Notes: generated from the sequence alone by a model not told the origin. Numbered from the stretch's first letter, positions 19,965 through 30,824 are shown. The stretch is DNA of 64,000 bases from Hemicordylus capensis (GCF_027244095.1 NC_069658.1:115127501-115191500), one strand, 5' to 3'. Made by a program: numbers and translations.

Positions 19965-20935
19965 ATATTATTATTGTTGTTGTTGTTGTTGTTGTTAATT
20001 TACACAGTCAGACAGGTGTTATTGACTGGTTTGTTTTATCCAGACATCGAGTCCTTCCCAAGGACCTGGGATGGCTGAATTTTATTATCAATGTTGTTGC
20101 TGTTATTATAGATATTGTAGCAGAATATAGGCTGTTCCCAGTAAAGTTGTAGTAAAGTCCCATAATATTTTTGCATCTTCATTTTCGACAACTTTTTAAA
20201 TTGTATGGTCCCACCAATCTTTGGCTACAGGTAGCTTGTTTTTTTTGCAGATGTTCCAGTGTATCATCCCTGCTACCTTGTCATGCCTTTGTTTGTAGTC
20301 CGTCTGTGTGATCTTTTTACAACAGTTGATTAGGTGGTCCACTGTTTCATCTGCTTCTTTACAAAGGCGGCACTTGCTGTTTGTTGTTGACTTTTCTACT
20401 TTTGCTCTTATTGCATTTGTTCTTAGTGCCTGTTCTTGTGCAGCCAGTATTAAACCCTCTGTTTCTTTCTTCAAGTTGCCATTCTTAAGCCATTGCCAGG
20501 TCTTGGTGATGTCTGATTTCCCACTTATATTGTGCAAATATTGACCATGCAGTGGCTTATTTTTCCATTGTTCTGCTTGGTTCTTGACTTCTTCTTTCTT
20601 GTAGGCCTGTTTTGTTTCATTGGTGTTGAATAGTTTCTTGTTACTGACCATTTGAAGTGCATCTTCTTCACTGACCTTGATATATTCTTCAAGGCCTCTT
20701 TTCTCCTCCTCTACTGTTTGATGGACTTGCAGCATTCCTCTTCCACCTGAGCTGCGAGGGAGGTATAGCCTATCTACATCACTGTGGGGGTGTAGAGCAT
20801 GATTGATGGTCATTATTTTCCTGTTCTTAAGATCTAGCGTCTCTAGCCTGGGTCCAGTCTATTATTCCTGCAGTGTATCTGATAACATGTATAGCCCAGG
20901 TGTTTATGGCTTGTATGGTGTTCCCATACTAATAA
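19965..20935 (-). mobile_element. R4/Dong-clade LINE, copy 3, truncated and internally deleted
   Basis: The minus-strand frame at 20196-20813 (205 codons) reads MTINHALHPHSDVDRLYLPR, SGGRGMLQVHQTVEEEKRG, WQWLKNGNLKKETEGLILAAQ and the CCHC finger CRLCKEADETVDHLINCC. This matches the middle of copy 2. About 300 bp encoding most of the restriction-like endonuclease are missing at about 20147-20150, and AGTAAAG is duplicated across the junction. The 5' side ends at about 20935 next to (AAT)n, and the 3' side ends at (TTG)n near 19970-19996. Confidence 0.85.
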
Positions 20936-20944
20936 TAGTGTTCC

Positions 20945-20992
<48 letters not shown>

Positions 20993-21000
20993 TATTATTA
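20945..21000. repeat. (AAT)n microsatellite
   Basis: About fifteen AAT units turning into ATT units near 20991. It lies between the 5' end of R4 copy 3 and the tail of the SINE-like repeat at 21001-21262. Confidence 0.95.
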
Positions 21001-21262
21001 TTTCAATTTCTATACCGCCCTTCCAAAAATGGCTCAGGGCAGTTTACACAGAGAAATAAAAAATAAATAAGATGGATCCCTGTCCCCAAATGGCTCACAA
21101 TCTAAAAAAGAATCATAAGATAGACACCAGCAAAAGTCACTGGAGGTACTATGCTGGGGGTGGACAGGGCCAGTTACTCTTCCCCTGCTAAATAAAGAGA
21201 ATCACCATGTTAAAAGGTGCCTCTTTGCCAAGTTAGCAGGGGTCCTCTTTGCCAAATGAAGC
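21001..21262 (-). mobile_element. SINE-like repeat, family B
   Basis: In reverse complement it reads GCTAACTTGGCAAAGAGGCACC, GTGATTCTCTTTATTTAGCAGG, ACTGGCCCT, the CCTCCAGTGACT block, TTAGATTGTGAGCC, and a tail CCCTGAGCCATTTTTGGAAGGGCGGTATAGAAATTG. Further copies are at 22805-22965, 30825-31105 and 54200-54490. The tail resembles L2-type 3' ends, which suggests mobilisation by an L2-like LINE. No internal promoter was identified, so it may be a LINE 3' fragment. Confidence 0.7.
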
Positions 21263-22800
21263 ATGGGATATTGAGGGGCATATTGATTGGCTGAGGATCT
21301 GGAAACAGGTGAACCCCATGTTAATGAAACTCTTCTGGAGTGCTGGCTATGCACTCCTGGCTAATATTTGGACCGAGGTGGGGAATCAGCAAATCTAGAG
21401 TGAGCAGTTCATTACAGTGGAGGCAAGCATGCCACTTGTGAGCCAGGAAGCCAGTAAAAGACTAAAGGAGGAGGCTGATCAGAGGAGGCCAGTTTCCAAA
21501 AAGCAGCCAAGCTTCCTGCACAGTTTGGATTTGGTGTCAGGTCCAAAGTGGAGTGTGAAGGCAGAACGGGCACAAGGGCCAAGGCACAACCAGTGGAATG
21601 GCTGGTGCCAAGATACAAGTACATGCAACAGGTGAATCTGGTGAAGAGACATGCTGTTTGATGGGATTTGGGATACTGATATGCAGAGATCTGCCCTTGG
21701 GCCATCTGCAAACCACACATATTTCCAGATAAGGGCAATATCCATGGTTGACAAAAGAATACATGTTGCCCTATTCAATCCTAGTCAGGTGTGCTCTAAG
21801 GCACAATGAAATAAAAAGGCCTAGGCAACCTGTGTGTAAAAACATTGAATAGAGGACTCAAACATTATCTCATGTCAGGAAGATCTTCCTGATAGAAGAC
21901 TGGAATTTCATTAACATAATGGGTGCTCTTTCCTGTGCTTCATGCCAACCATTGAAGCTTGTGTTAGGAGCAGGAGCTTGCTGCAATCTTATCGGTTCTT
22001 CCTATGAACGTGATTAGCTAGAATGCTAATCCTTTATGTCAGCAAAGAGAGGAACTTCGACTACTCCTTAGAGAAACAATTTCTCTTTAACTCGAGTCAA
22101 CTCAGCATCCTCATCTTTGCTTGAACCCAGAGCAGAGCATGGGGAAGTGTTCCCCTTTCAGTCACGTATTAGGCTTGACCTGGATTTACTTTCCCATGCT
22201 GCCTGCTAAGTGACTTATCCTTGGGAGTTAACCCATGTAGGCATATGGTGAGCCCACCATCCCACTAGTTCAGAAAGTCAAAATAGTAATTACAAACCTG
22301 TAGGTCCAAATCACATATAAGGGTGTTGATGGGAGCCTCCAAGCAGGCTGTTTTCTTAACACCTGAGAGCGGTTGCAGCCCGCACCTTCCCGGATTTCCA
22401 TTCAGCATTAGTGAGCCCCCGCCCCCATGGAAAATAATGTGAGTTTAAGCGCTGGTCACCCTTCTGGAGGTCAGGTAGGAATTTTTTGGCCTCCATCAAG
22501 ATTGGTAGGAGATGGGAGTCTTTGTGGCTTCCCTCCTATTATTCTCTGTAGTTAGGCTCCTTCTGTGGTCACAACAGCAGTGCAGGACTGCAGCAAAGCC
22601 ACAAGATAAGCCCCAATGCTTTTTAAACCCAGCAATAAAAAATAGAAGCAGTGCTACCACTTTTATCCCTGTTTGTGAAAAATGGATATAAATACAATAA
22701 TGTTGCTTCTGCAGCAGCAGCCGGGCTTTAGAAATATTCTAAAATATGAATTAGAATAGAAATATGCAGTCTTACAGCTCTGTTAGACTATGCACCATGG
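21263..22800. other. Unassigned stretch
   Basis: No gene was recognised. The 21417-21635 frame has no identifiable domain, although the GC-richer 21400-21680 part looks different from its surroundings and could be an old retroelement scrap. Confidence 0.45.
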
Positions 22801-22804
22801 CAGC

Positions 22805-22965
22805 CATTTTATTATTATAATTACTATTATAATATATTTCAACATAGAATAAGAAAATTGTTCCCTATCACGAATCTAAACAAACACTAGCAACAGCCAC
22901 TGGAGGAATGTTATGCTGGATTAAATAGATGCAGTTGCTTCCTTGCCAAAGTACCTCTGCCCCCT
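22805..22965 (-). mobile_element. SINE-like repeat, family B, diverged copy
   Basis: Contains TTGTTCCCTATCACGAATCTAAAC...AGCAACAGCCACTGGAGGAATGTTATGCTGG, which is the reverse complement of the middle of family B. It is more diverged than the copy at 21001. Tail and head are poorly preserved. Confidence 0.55.
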
Positions 22966-23098
22966 CACCCCCCAGCACCACCCTCAGCAGCTGCCACTGA
23001 TCTTACAATATATAGGACATGTTTCTTTCACCTCCCACATACCCCTTCTCAGGGTATTCTTCATCCTTTTTTAAAAAGAGTACTGTAGCAGGGTTGTT

Positions 23099-23126
23099 CT
23101 CCCCCCCCCCCCCCAAAAAAAACTTA
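23099..23126. repeat. C-run/A-run low-complexity tract
   Basis: About 14 C residues followed by a run of A. Confidence 0.9.
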
Positions 23127-23222
23127 TTCTGCACATCTCTGCACAAGTAAAAATGAAATAATGTAATATGCTTAAAGCAAGTTACTTTCTGAAAAACAGA
23201 AATGTGTGGGAGCTTCCACAGG

Positions 23223-23352
23223 CAGGGGCATAATGCGGGTGAGGCAGGCAGGGCATGTGCCCTGGGCGCCATTGGGGGGGGCACAAAGTGCGTTGCCATG
23301 TCCCGCCCCCCTACTGCAGTTGGGAGAGGCCCCCTGCCTGCCCCACAAGGAG
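23223..23352 (+). mobile_element. hAT-like element, left end only
   Basis: Starts CAGGGGCATAATG and continues with AGGCAGGCAGGGCATGTGCCC then GGGCGCCATTGG. This closely parallels the left end of the element at 29277 (GGCAGGCAGGGCACGTGCCC, GGGCGCCAATTG). No matching right end or 8-bp duplication was found downstream. It runs directly into the compound palindrome at 23355. Confidence 0.65.
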
Positions 23353-23354
23353 CA

Positions 23355-23757
23355 CTTGCCCTTTATTTCAGGCAGTGTTTTCTTCCTGAATGCATCTATT
23401 CCCCTTTCTCTTCCTCCAAAGAGGGAGAGAAAGGAAGAACAGATGCTTTCAAGCAGGAAGCCCTGCCTGAAATGACACCGAAGAGCTTGCTCAGGCTCTT
23501 TGGAGCTCAAGGCCACGGTGCTTTGCATGTGATGTCAAAGGGTGTGTGGCCTCAAGCCCCAAAGTACAAGGCCATGCCCCCTTTGCATGTGATTTCAAAG
23601 GGGGCGTGGCCTCAATCTTCGAAGAGCTTGAGCAAGCTCTTCACTGTCATTTCAGGCAGGGCTTGCTGCCTGAAAGCATCTATTCCCCTTTCTCTCCCTC
23701 CAAAGAGGGATAGAAAGGGGAATAGAGCAAACGCTACCTGAAATAAATGCAAGTGAT
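23355..23757. repeat. Compound palindrome of about 400 bp
   Basis: Two hairpins, each opening with ATTTCAGGCAG and closing with CTGCCTGAAAT or a close variant, lie at about 23367-23477 and 23647-23745. Each folds at a CCTCCAAAGAGGGAG-like centre. Between them, AAGAGCTTGCTCA...GGCCACG at 23483-23519 is mirrored by CGTGGCC...TGAGCAAGCTCTT at 23604-23642. The whole therefore also folds around about 23556. This is consistent with a non-autonomous DNA element, probably the interior of the hAT-like element starting at 23223. Confidence 0.75.
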
Positions 23758-25070
23758 CTCTGGGGGGGCGGAATCCTAGTAGCCTGGGTGAGGTTGCTTG
23801 TCCCTGTTTACAACCACTGAGGCTGCCTGCCCTGCTGGCTCTGGCTGCCTGCATCTATTCTTCCTTTCTCCCTCTCTCTCTGGCTTCCAGTGTGCTGCTG
23901 AGAGCTTGTGCGTCCCCGTTGCAACAACAAACTAGTTTTTCAGGAGAGGCTGAAAGGCTTAAATGAACAGAGAGCTTGTGCCTAGAGAGGTCCAGAAATG
24001 TGAACAGAGGAGAATGCTCTCCAGGTTCCTGTCCCGCCTCCCTCTTCATGTTAAAAAAACCCCTCTATTTGCATTTTCCAGCCTGCGAGCAGTTGTGGTT
24101 TGCAGTTCGCAAGGCAGGAGGTTTTTCAGAGGAAAGCCTGCAAGAAGAGGGTGAGTTCAAAGAAGAGAAGGGAAGCCTTGACTGTATAGAAGGAGGGAAA
24201 ACCCATTGCTGGGGGAAAGGAAGGAACACGGCTGCAGATCGAGTGCTCAGCTGCAAAGGAGGAGAGGGCACCCTCCTTTTAGTTGTATATGGAAGAAGGG
24301 AATTTTGGTAGTGCAGCTTTTAAACTCAGAAAGCTGACTTACATTTTCAGCTTTATGAATGCAAAATTCTTTGCATCCAACACATTGCACTAAATAGCTA
24401 TTTAGCTCTAAAAAATACAAGATGTTTGCAATTGATGTAAACATTTGCTTCCCTCAAACTGCCAAAAATTTAAATTCAGTGAAACAGAATTAGAGTTAAC
24501 TAATTTCCTTTGCTGAATTAGATATTATTCTGATCTTCATATGATTTAAAAATAATTGAAATCTAAACAGTCATTCAATTAAATATGGCCAACTTTACAT
24601 TTATATTCAGGTAATTTCATTTCAAAGGATCAGGTTAAAATTAATCTAGATTCAAATTTTGTGTGTTCAATATTAAGCCAAGCAAATTTATCTAAAATTA
24701 GATTTTCAAACATAAATAACACACCTAGCTTGCTTCCACTAAGAGTAAAGTTCAGCAGAAAGTTATCCATAAACACAAGAGATATTCCAGTAGAATATGA
24801 CCCTATTCTGGTCATATGGAAATGAACTGGGTGTATAGGCCTCTGCTTCTTAAACACTACTTTGCTCATCCTTTAACTAAACTTATGTATATCATAAAGT
24901 GAAATGGCTTTTAGAGCCAGGCATTTCCTTGAATAAATGACAGTTCCTTGCATATAGAACAACATATAAAACACCTTGCTGTTGCCCAGCGTCTCTGATG
25001 CACTTCCTGCTTTGTTGTATCCAGCTTTATGCTTACATTGTCTATGTTTCTTGGTAAATGGGACATCATT
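23758..25070. other. Unassigned stretch
   Basis: No gene was recognised. The first 500 bases are GC-richer and may be the rest of the hAT-like element starting at 23223. From about 24300 the sequence is AT-rich and featureless. Confidence 0.45.
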
Positions 25071-25072
25071 TT

Positions 25073-25195
25073 AATTTTTTATTTATTTAACATATTTTTA
25101 TACTGCCCAAAACCTATATGTCTGGGTGGTTTACAACATCATAAAAACAAATATTTTATTTATTTAACATATTTTTATACCGCCCAAATTCTTGT
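25073..25195 (-). repeat. Two LINE 3'-tail copies side by side
   Basis: TTTATTTATTTAACATATTTTTATAC(T/C)GCCCAAA occurs at about 25078 and again at about 25156. It is the reverse complement of the L2-type ending (TTTGGGCGGTATA...AATAAATAAA) seen at 62940-62975. Confidence 0.65.
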
Positions 25196-25530
25196 CCATT
25201 GCCTATCACCCAGAATTAGTTAATGTGAAGCAAAATTTCCTGCGGGAATGTCCTTCAAACAAATGTCCTCCTTCAAACAAAGAGGCATCCTATCCTCCCT
25301 CAGCGATGAGTTAATGATATTAACTAGGCCATCTCCAACCATCTCCATGCTAGATCAAAGCAGCCAAGTCAGAAAACAATCCAGAGAACAAGTGGTAGGC
25401 TGCACCGCCCCAAGCAGCTTGTCCATGTCATCAGGCATCACAGATTGAAACTGATCCAATCTAATAATGCAAGAGGGATTGCTGGACACCATCTTAATAG
25501 ACTCTGCAGAAACAGTGGAGTTCAAGTCCA
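25196..25530. other. Possible L2 remnant, diverged
   Basis: CAAGCAGCTTGTCCATGTCATCAGGCATC and neighbouring motifs hint at an old minus-strand LINE ORF2 piece. No continuous match could be followed, so no assignment is made. Confidence 0.25.
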
Positions 25531-25534
25531 AGGA

Positions 25535-25585
25535 AGAAGAGCGGGATATAAAATGAAAAAAAATTAAAATAATAATAATAATAAG
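25535..25585 (+). repeat. SINE 3'-tail scrap and (AAT)n
   Basis: GGAAGAAGAGCGGGATATAAAATG is the 3' end of the tRNA-derived SINE seen in full at 49779. It is followed by A-rich and (AAT)n sequence, after which R4 copy 2 begins. Confidence 0.65.
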
Positions 25586-25897
25586 TAACTGATCCAAAAA
25601 TACCACCTAGATTCAAGGAAAATTAGAGAAGTCCTGGAAATAATAAAGCAGCAAATAACAGCAGTGTCAAAGAAGATTAGCAGATATGAAGCCAGAATTA
25701 CACAACACAGGCAGAATCTCCAATTCCAGTCGAATCAGAGATGTTTCTACCAAAGCATAGAAGGAGAAACTGCAAGAAACATAGAAACACCAAATAAACA
25801 AGCAACAGTGCAATTCTGGGGGAAATTATGAGACAATCCAATAGATTATAATAAAAAAGCAGGCTGGATGAAAGAGGTCAAAAAATGAAACCAACAA

Positions 25898-26461
25898 ATG
25901 CAAGATTTAATAATAACACCAGAATTAATAAGTGAAAGAGTAAAGAAAATTAAAAATTGGACTGCGCCAGGCGACGATGAACTGCATGGCTTCTGGCTTA
26001 AACACCTAACAAGCCTCCATAAACAACTATCAAAACAGTTCAATCACATTATGAAAGGCGGTGATATTGAACAATGGCTAACAACTGGGAAAACTCATTT
26101 CATTATGATAGACCCAGCAAAAGGTGCAGTTCCAAGTAATTATAGATCAATAACCTGCCTGCCAACCATGTTCAAATTATTAACTGGAATAATAGCAGAT
26201 GAAGTGATGCAACACTTATTAACTAACGAACAGCTTCCAGTTGAACAGAAAGGAAATTGCCCGAACACCAGAGGCACAAAAGACCAGCTGCTGATTGACA
26301 AAATGATTTTAGAAAATTGCAAGAGAAGAAAAACCAATCTAAGTGTTGCATGGATTGACTACAAGAAAGCCTTCAATTCATTGCCTCACACATGGATACT
26401 AATATGTTTAGAAACAACTGGTGTCAGCAAAAACATTCAGATATTTATAAAAAAGCAATGA
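25898..26461 (+). pseudogene. R4-type LINE ORF, N-terminal RT part
   Basis: 187 residues. Near the start is IKNWTAPGDDELHGFWLKHL, the region before RT block 0 in R4-like elements. KTHFIMIDPAKGAVPSNYRSITCL (RT block 1), [22 protein letters not shown] (block 2), and the catalytic block [14 protein letters not shown] with its Asp follow. After SKNIQIFIKKQ the frame ends, because a frameshift moves the protein into the frame beginning at 26392. The protein would normally copy its own RNA at the nicked target. Confidence 0.85.
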
Positions 26462-27897
26462 GCATGTGGACTACACAGTTAACAATCAATGGCGAGGCAC
26501 TTGGACAGGTTAGCATTAGAAGAGGCATTTTCCAAGGGGACTCACTATCCCCTCTGTTCTTTGTAATCGCCATGACCCCACTTTCACAAATACTAAACAA
26601 AACAAGCCTCGGATACCAAACATCTAAAAGATCCAGTAAAATCAACCATCTGCTGTACATGGACGATCTGAAGTTGTATGGAAAGTCCCAGTCAGAAATC
26701 GAATCACTGCTAAACACTGTCCGTATATTCAGTAGCGATATAGCAATGGAGTTTGGACTAGACAAGTGTGCTGCATTAATAATGAACAGAGGGAAAATAA
26801 GAAAAACAGAAGGAATAGAACTTCCCAATGAAAGCAACATCAATAACCTGGAAGAGAAAGAACCTTACAAATACTTGGGCATTCTCCCGGCTGATAACAT
26901 CGCACACACTGAAGTTAAAAGAAAAATTGGAAGTGAATACATCAGGAGAGTCAGAAAAATCCTCAAGTCCAAACTCAATGGCGGGAACATCATACAAGCC
27001 ATAAGCACCTGGGCTATACCTGTTATTAGATACACTGCAGGAATAATAGACTGGACCCAGGCAGAGCTAGAGACGCTAGATCGTAAGACCAGGAAAATAA
27101 TGACCATCAATCATGCTCTGCACTCCCGCAGTGATGTAGATAGGCTCTACCTCCCTCGAAGCTCAGGTGGAAGAGGAATGCTGCAAGTCCATCAAACAGT
27201 AGAGGAGGAGAAAAGAGACCTTGAAGAATATATAAGGGACAGTGAAGAAGATGCATTTCAAATGGTCAAGAACGCGAAACTATTCAACACCAATGAAACA
27301 AAACAGGCCTACAAGAAAGAACAAGTCAAGAACCGAGCAGAAAAATGGCGAAATAAGCCCCTGCATGGTCAATATTTACACAATATAAGTGGAATATCAG
27401 ACAGCACCAAGACCTGGCAATGGCTTAAGAACTTGAAGAAAGAAACAGAGGGTTTAATACTGGCTGCGCAAGAACAGGCACTAAGAACAAATGCAATAAG
27501 AGCAAAAGTCAAAAAATCCACAACAAACAGCAAGTGCCGCCTTTGTAAAAAAGCAGATGAAACATTGGACCACCTGATCAGCTGTTGTAAGAAGATCGCA
27601 CAGACTGACTACAAACAAAGGCATGACAAGGTAGCAGGGATGATACACTGGAACATCGGCAAAAAATACAAGCTACCTGTAGCCAAGAATTGGTGGGACC
27701 ATAAAATTGAAAAAGTTGAAGAAAATGAAGATGTAAAAATATTATGGGACTTCCAACTACAAACAGACAAACATCTGCCACACAATACACCAGATATCAC
27801 TGTAGTCGAGAAGAAAGAAAAACAAGTCAAAATAATCGACATAGCAATACCAGGGGATAGCAGAATAGAAGAAAAAGAAATAGAAAAAATCACCTAA
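26392..27897 (+). pseudogene. R4-type LINE ORF, RT C-terminus, CCHC finger and REL endonuclease
   Basis: 501 residues. IRRGIFQGDSLSPLFFVIAM (RT block B) comes first, then INHLLYMDDLKLYGKS (block C, with Met in place of the usual Ala) and YKYLGILPADN. About residues 240-330 hold the conserved RLYLPRSSGGRGMLQVHQ linker. The finger CRLCKKADETLDHLISCC fits CX2CX8HX4C near residues 382-399. The restriction-like endonuclease follows, with TPDITVVEKKEKQVKIIDIAIPGD holding the PD and D..D-type residues. It ends at KIT by a premature stop. Single-ORF LINEs with C-terminal REL are typical of R2/R4/NeSL-like clades; R4/Dong is the best match. Confidence 0.87.
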
Positions 27898-28215
27898 TAC
27901 AAAGATCTACAAATTGAAATTGAAAGGCTGTGGCAGAAGAAGACCAAAATAATCCCAGTGGTAATAGGCGCCCTGGGTGCAGTTCCAAAAGACCTGGAAA
28001 AGAGCACCTCAGCAACATAGGGGCCACAGAAATCACCATCAGCCAATTACAAAAAGCAGCTTTACTGGGGACAGCCTATATTCTGCGATGATATCTATAA
28101 CAATTGACAATAAAATTCTGGCATCCCAGGTCCTTGGGAAAGACTCAATGTCTGGATAAAACAAACCAGTCAATAACACCTGTCTGACTGTGTAAACAAG
28201 AAATAATAATAATAA

Positions 28216-28517
28216 TAGTCATAAATTTTTACCATGAGAATCTTTCGAGAATACTTAGTGGCATATTCGTCCCGAGTCTACACTATACAGCACTTCACTT
28301 GATTAATGGCAGATGTGAACAAATTCCATGGAAAATTATTATATTTTGAGATGAGTTGACCAGCAGTTGAAAGTTCTGTTTCTGGAATTTTATCTTCAAT
28401 AGTCCATTAAAACAATTAGTTTCCCCTTGATTTTGCAGTGCTGTTTACCCCAGCTCCTTGTGCAGTTTTTGGGTGGGTGAGGTTACAGCTGGCCTTTTGC
28501 AGAAGCAAGGTGTTTGT
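28216..28517. other. Unassigned stretch
   Basis: No gene or known repeat was recognised. Confidence 0.5.
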
Positions 28518-28560
28518 TTGTTTGTTTGTTTGACATATTTCTATACTGCCCAAAATTTGC
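28518..28560 (-). repeat. LINE 3'-tail scrap
   Basis: (TTTG)n followed by ACATATTTCTATACTGCCCAAA, the reverse complement of an L2-type 3' tail. Confidence 0.6.
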
Positions 28561-28561
28561 C

Positions 28562-28668
28562 CAACATTATTGAACTTCAACTCCTATAATCCCCAGACCC
28601 AGTGGTCTTTGGTTGGGGATTATGGGAGTTGAAGTCCAATAAGATCTGGGGACCCAACATTGAGAATC
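28562..28668. mobile_element. Palindromic hAT-like MITE, likely
   Basis: ATTGAACTTCAACTCCTATAATCCCC at 28568-28593 is mirrored by GGGGATTATGGGAGTTGAAGTCCAAT at 28615-28640 with few mismatches. The right end GAGAATCCCTG resembles the MITE at 61756. The left terminus is unclear, and no target duplication was found. Confidence 0.6.
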
Positions 28669-29276
28669 CCTGTTTTAAACTAACCCTGTCCGTATCTTCT
28701 GCAGTCCAACGTTAACACAGGATTCACCTACCTACTCCTTCCTACTAAAAAAATCAGTAGGAATCTTTTAGCCCCCCTTGTTTGGTTTTTAATGGTTTTT
28801 TCCCTTTTCTTCTTTTAATCTACTTTTCACTAAGTAATTGTGGACACTGGTGATATTAGTGGTTGTTGTCAGAAATTAGGTTGTTTGCAGTCACACTAGC
28901 AGGTGAGCATGGGTATGGGAATTTTGTTAAACATATTGGTGTTCAATCAGAAGCACTATTGGTATGAAAGGTTCCTTGGGGTATTATGGCCCAGGGGTGT
29001 CTGGGAAAGGAACCCCTTTGTGGATTTGTTCAGCTCAGCTACTCTGGGGATCAAGGAATTGGTGACTCAGGCAATTTTAGTGCAGTAAACTTTAAATTTC
29101 TTAAGAGTTTGGAACAGTCACAGGACTGCTAATGGCTTCCAAGCTTGGTTGTTTTGCTCAACAGTGGGAAAGGCAATTGTTGCATCTGAGGCTGTCTCCT
29201 GTAGGAGGTTATGACCTGCACTTCAGTTAAGTTATACTGTTGCAGATCTTGTAGGTATTTAATGTGGCCGAGTTCA
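28669..29276. other. Unassigned stretch
   Basis: No gene or known repeat was recognised. The last 8 bases are the left target duplication of the hAT-type element starting at 29277. Confidence 0.5.
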
Positions 29277-30373
29277 CAGGGTCGTATCTAGGGTAGGGCA
29301 GGCAGGGCACGTGCCCCGGGCGCCAATTGAAGGGGGCGCCATTTTGTAAAATTATTTTTTTTTAAAAAAAATTAAAAATTAAAAAATGGCTGCCAAAAAC
29401 AAAATGGCCACCGTGAATGCTCAAATGGCCTCTGTGAGGCCCTAGGTCATGCCAGGCCTTGCAGAGGCCATTTGAGCGTGCACGGTGGCCATTTTGTTTT
29501 CAGTGGCCTTTTAAAAAAAAGATTATTTTTTAAAATGGCCACCGAACATGCTCAAATGGTCCCTGCGAGGCCCTAGAGGCCAGCGGGGTGAGGGTAAACC
29601 TCTGCAAAAACCCCCCCACACACACAGCCTTTAGGAAGCCCCCCAAAGAGGCTACAGGTTAAAAAAAATTAAAAAATTAATATAATATAAGACACTGTAC
29701 ACATATTCAGATTGGCACTATGTACAGAGAATCAGGGCTTGTGAATACTTTAGCTGATGCTTATGGGCTAGGATTGTATTCATTTGCTCTTACTTTGCTT
29801 TTTGTGATAAGTGAGTTAAATGTGATGTCTTGCTAATATGGTTATTAATGGTGAGTTTGTCTTTGACTCAGTGTGAAATCCTTAATATTAAGTCCCACTG
29901 GGAGTTTCTTGCTCTCTTTCTCTCATTTTAACTGTCTTTCTGAAAGACTAGAATATATTCCAAGCAGTGACACAGTTTACTCTGCATATCCTTTAATTAT
30001 TTTTAGAGTATCTGGGAAAAGTCAAATTCTCCATTTATTTTTAAAACTTATGTAATGGTGATGCTACAATGCATAGTAGAGAATTAGACAGGGACTTCTG
30101 TTTAGTTTTCCAAGTACACCTCCATATAGTATTTGGGTATTTCATGAGCCCCAGCATACTGAAATTTGTAGTTTTCCAGCATTTTTTGGTCTGGCTAAGA
30201 CCACTGCTAAATAGTTTTTGAAAGATTAAAAGATTAACGAGCCTGACTTGTATTTTTGAGCTGATACTATGGTAAAGTTATCTGAAAGATGGGTGTCAGA
30301 TGCTTGGACAGGGGGCGCAATTTCAGTGCTTGCCCTAGGCGCTATTTTCCCTAGATACGCCTCTGCGAGTTCA
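29269..30373. mobile_element. hAT-type element of 1,089 bp with perfect 8-bp target duplication
   Basis: The element itself spans 29277-30365. It starts CAGGGTCGTATCTAGGG and ends CCCTAGATACGCCTCTG, inverted over about 17 bases with two mismatches. CGAGTTCA occurs at 29269-29276 and exactly again at 30366-30373. Subterminal sequence GGCAGGGCACGTGCCC...GGGCGCC on the left faces GCCCTAGGCGC on the right. There is no transposase frame, so it is non-autonomous. An internal palindrome lies at 29385-29508. Confidence 0.92.
29385..29508. repeat. Internal palindrome of the hAT-type element
   Basis: GGCTGCCAAAAACAAAATGG...AAATGGCCTCTG on the left mirrors CAGAGGCCATTTGAG...CCATTTTGTTTTCAGTGGCC on the right. 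The arms are about 47 bases with a 29-base centre. A third diverged copy of the arm, AAAATGGCCACCGAACATGC, follows at 29533-29560. Confidence 0.8.
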
Positions 30374-30824
30374 GCTCCCTGCACATCTCTCGTCTGTTAC
30401 AGGGATCTGAGTGCAATCTTGACTATCCATGTGATAATCTATTACTATTACTAATCATATTATCAGTGTGCCAGACTGAATGCCTTGTAGGCACTTTACT
30501 CATTGAGTTATGTGCATTTAATTGCAGAATTGTGAATGCTTTGAAAGTCCTGAAAAATCTTTCAGTGCTAGGCTGAACCAATGTATTCTTGTGCCAGCGA
30601 TTTTGACTTTTAACTTCAAGCATGAAAAAAACATTCATGGCTGACTTATAATCCCCTTGAAAAGCTGAACCCTGGCCAGCCCAAATATACTGGTGCTGCT
30701 ACACTTCTGAAAAATTATCAGGCTTACAATTCATTGGATTTCCAGGAGAAGAGGATTCCACAACATTGGAACAATGGCTGAAAATGCCTCTTGATTTGTC
30801 CTTGCTGTCGAAATATAATAATAA
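30374..30824. other. Unassigned stretch
   Basis: No gene or known repeat was recognised. Confidence 0.5.

Larger units (their letters stand above)
25586..28215 (+). mobile_element. R4/Dong-clade LINE, copy 2, most complete
   Basis: Two overlapping frames, 25898-26461 and 26392-27897, carry nearly the entire RT and C-terminal endonuclease. The switch between them near 26400-26460 marks a frameshift. A 5' part without a long frame starts at about 25586, right after an (AAT)n tract. The 3' end CTGTCTGACTGTG is followed by (AAT)n at 28203-28217. The ORF stops after KIT at 27895, although the conserved tail (YKDLQIEIERLW, IIPVVIGALGAVPKDLE) continues in frame. The copy is therefore inactive but only mildly decayed. 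Confidence 0.88.

Noticed and set aside
23202-23741. 179-codon plus-strand frame with repeated peptide segments
   Set aside because: The repetition comes from the compound palindrome of a DNA element, which also gives mirror frames on the other strand.
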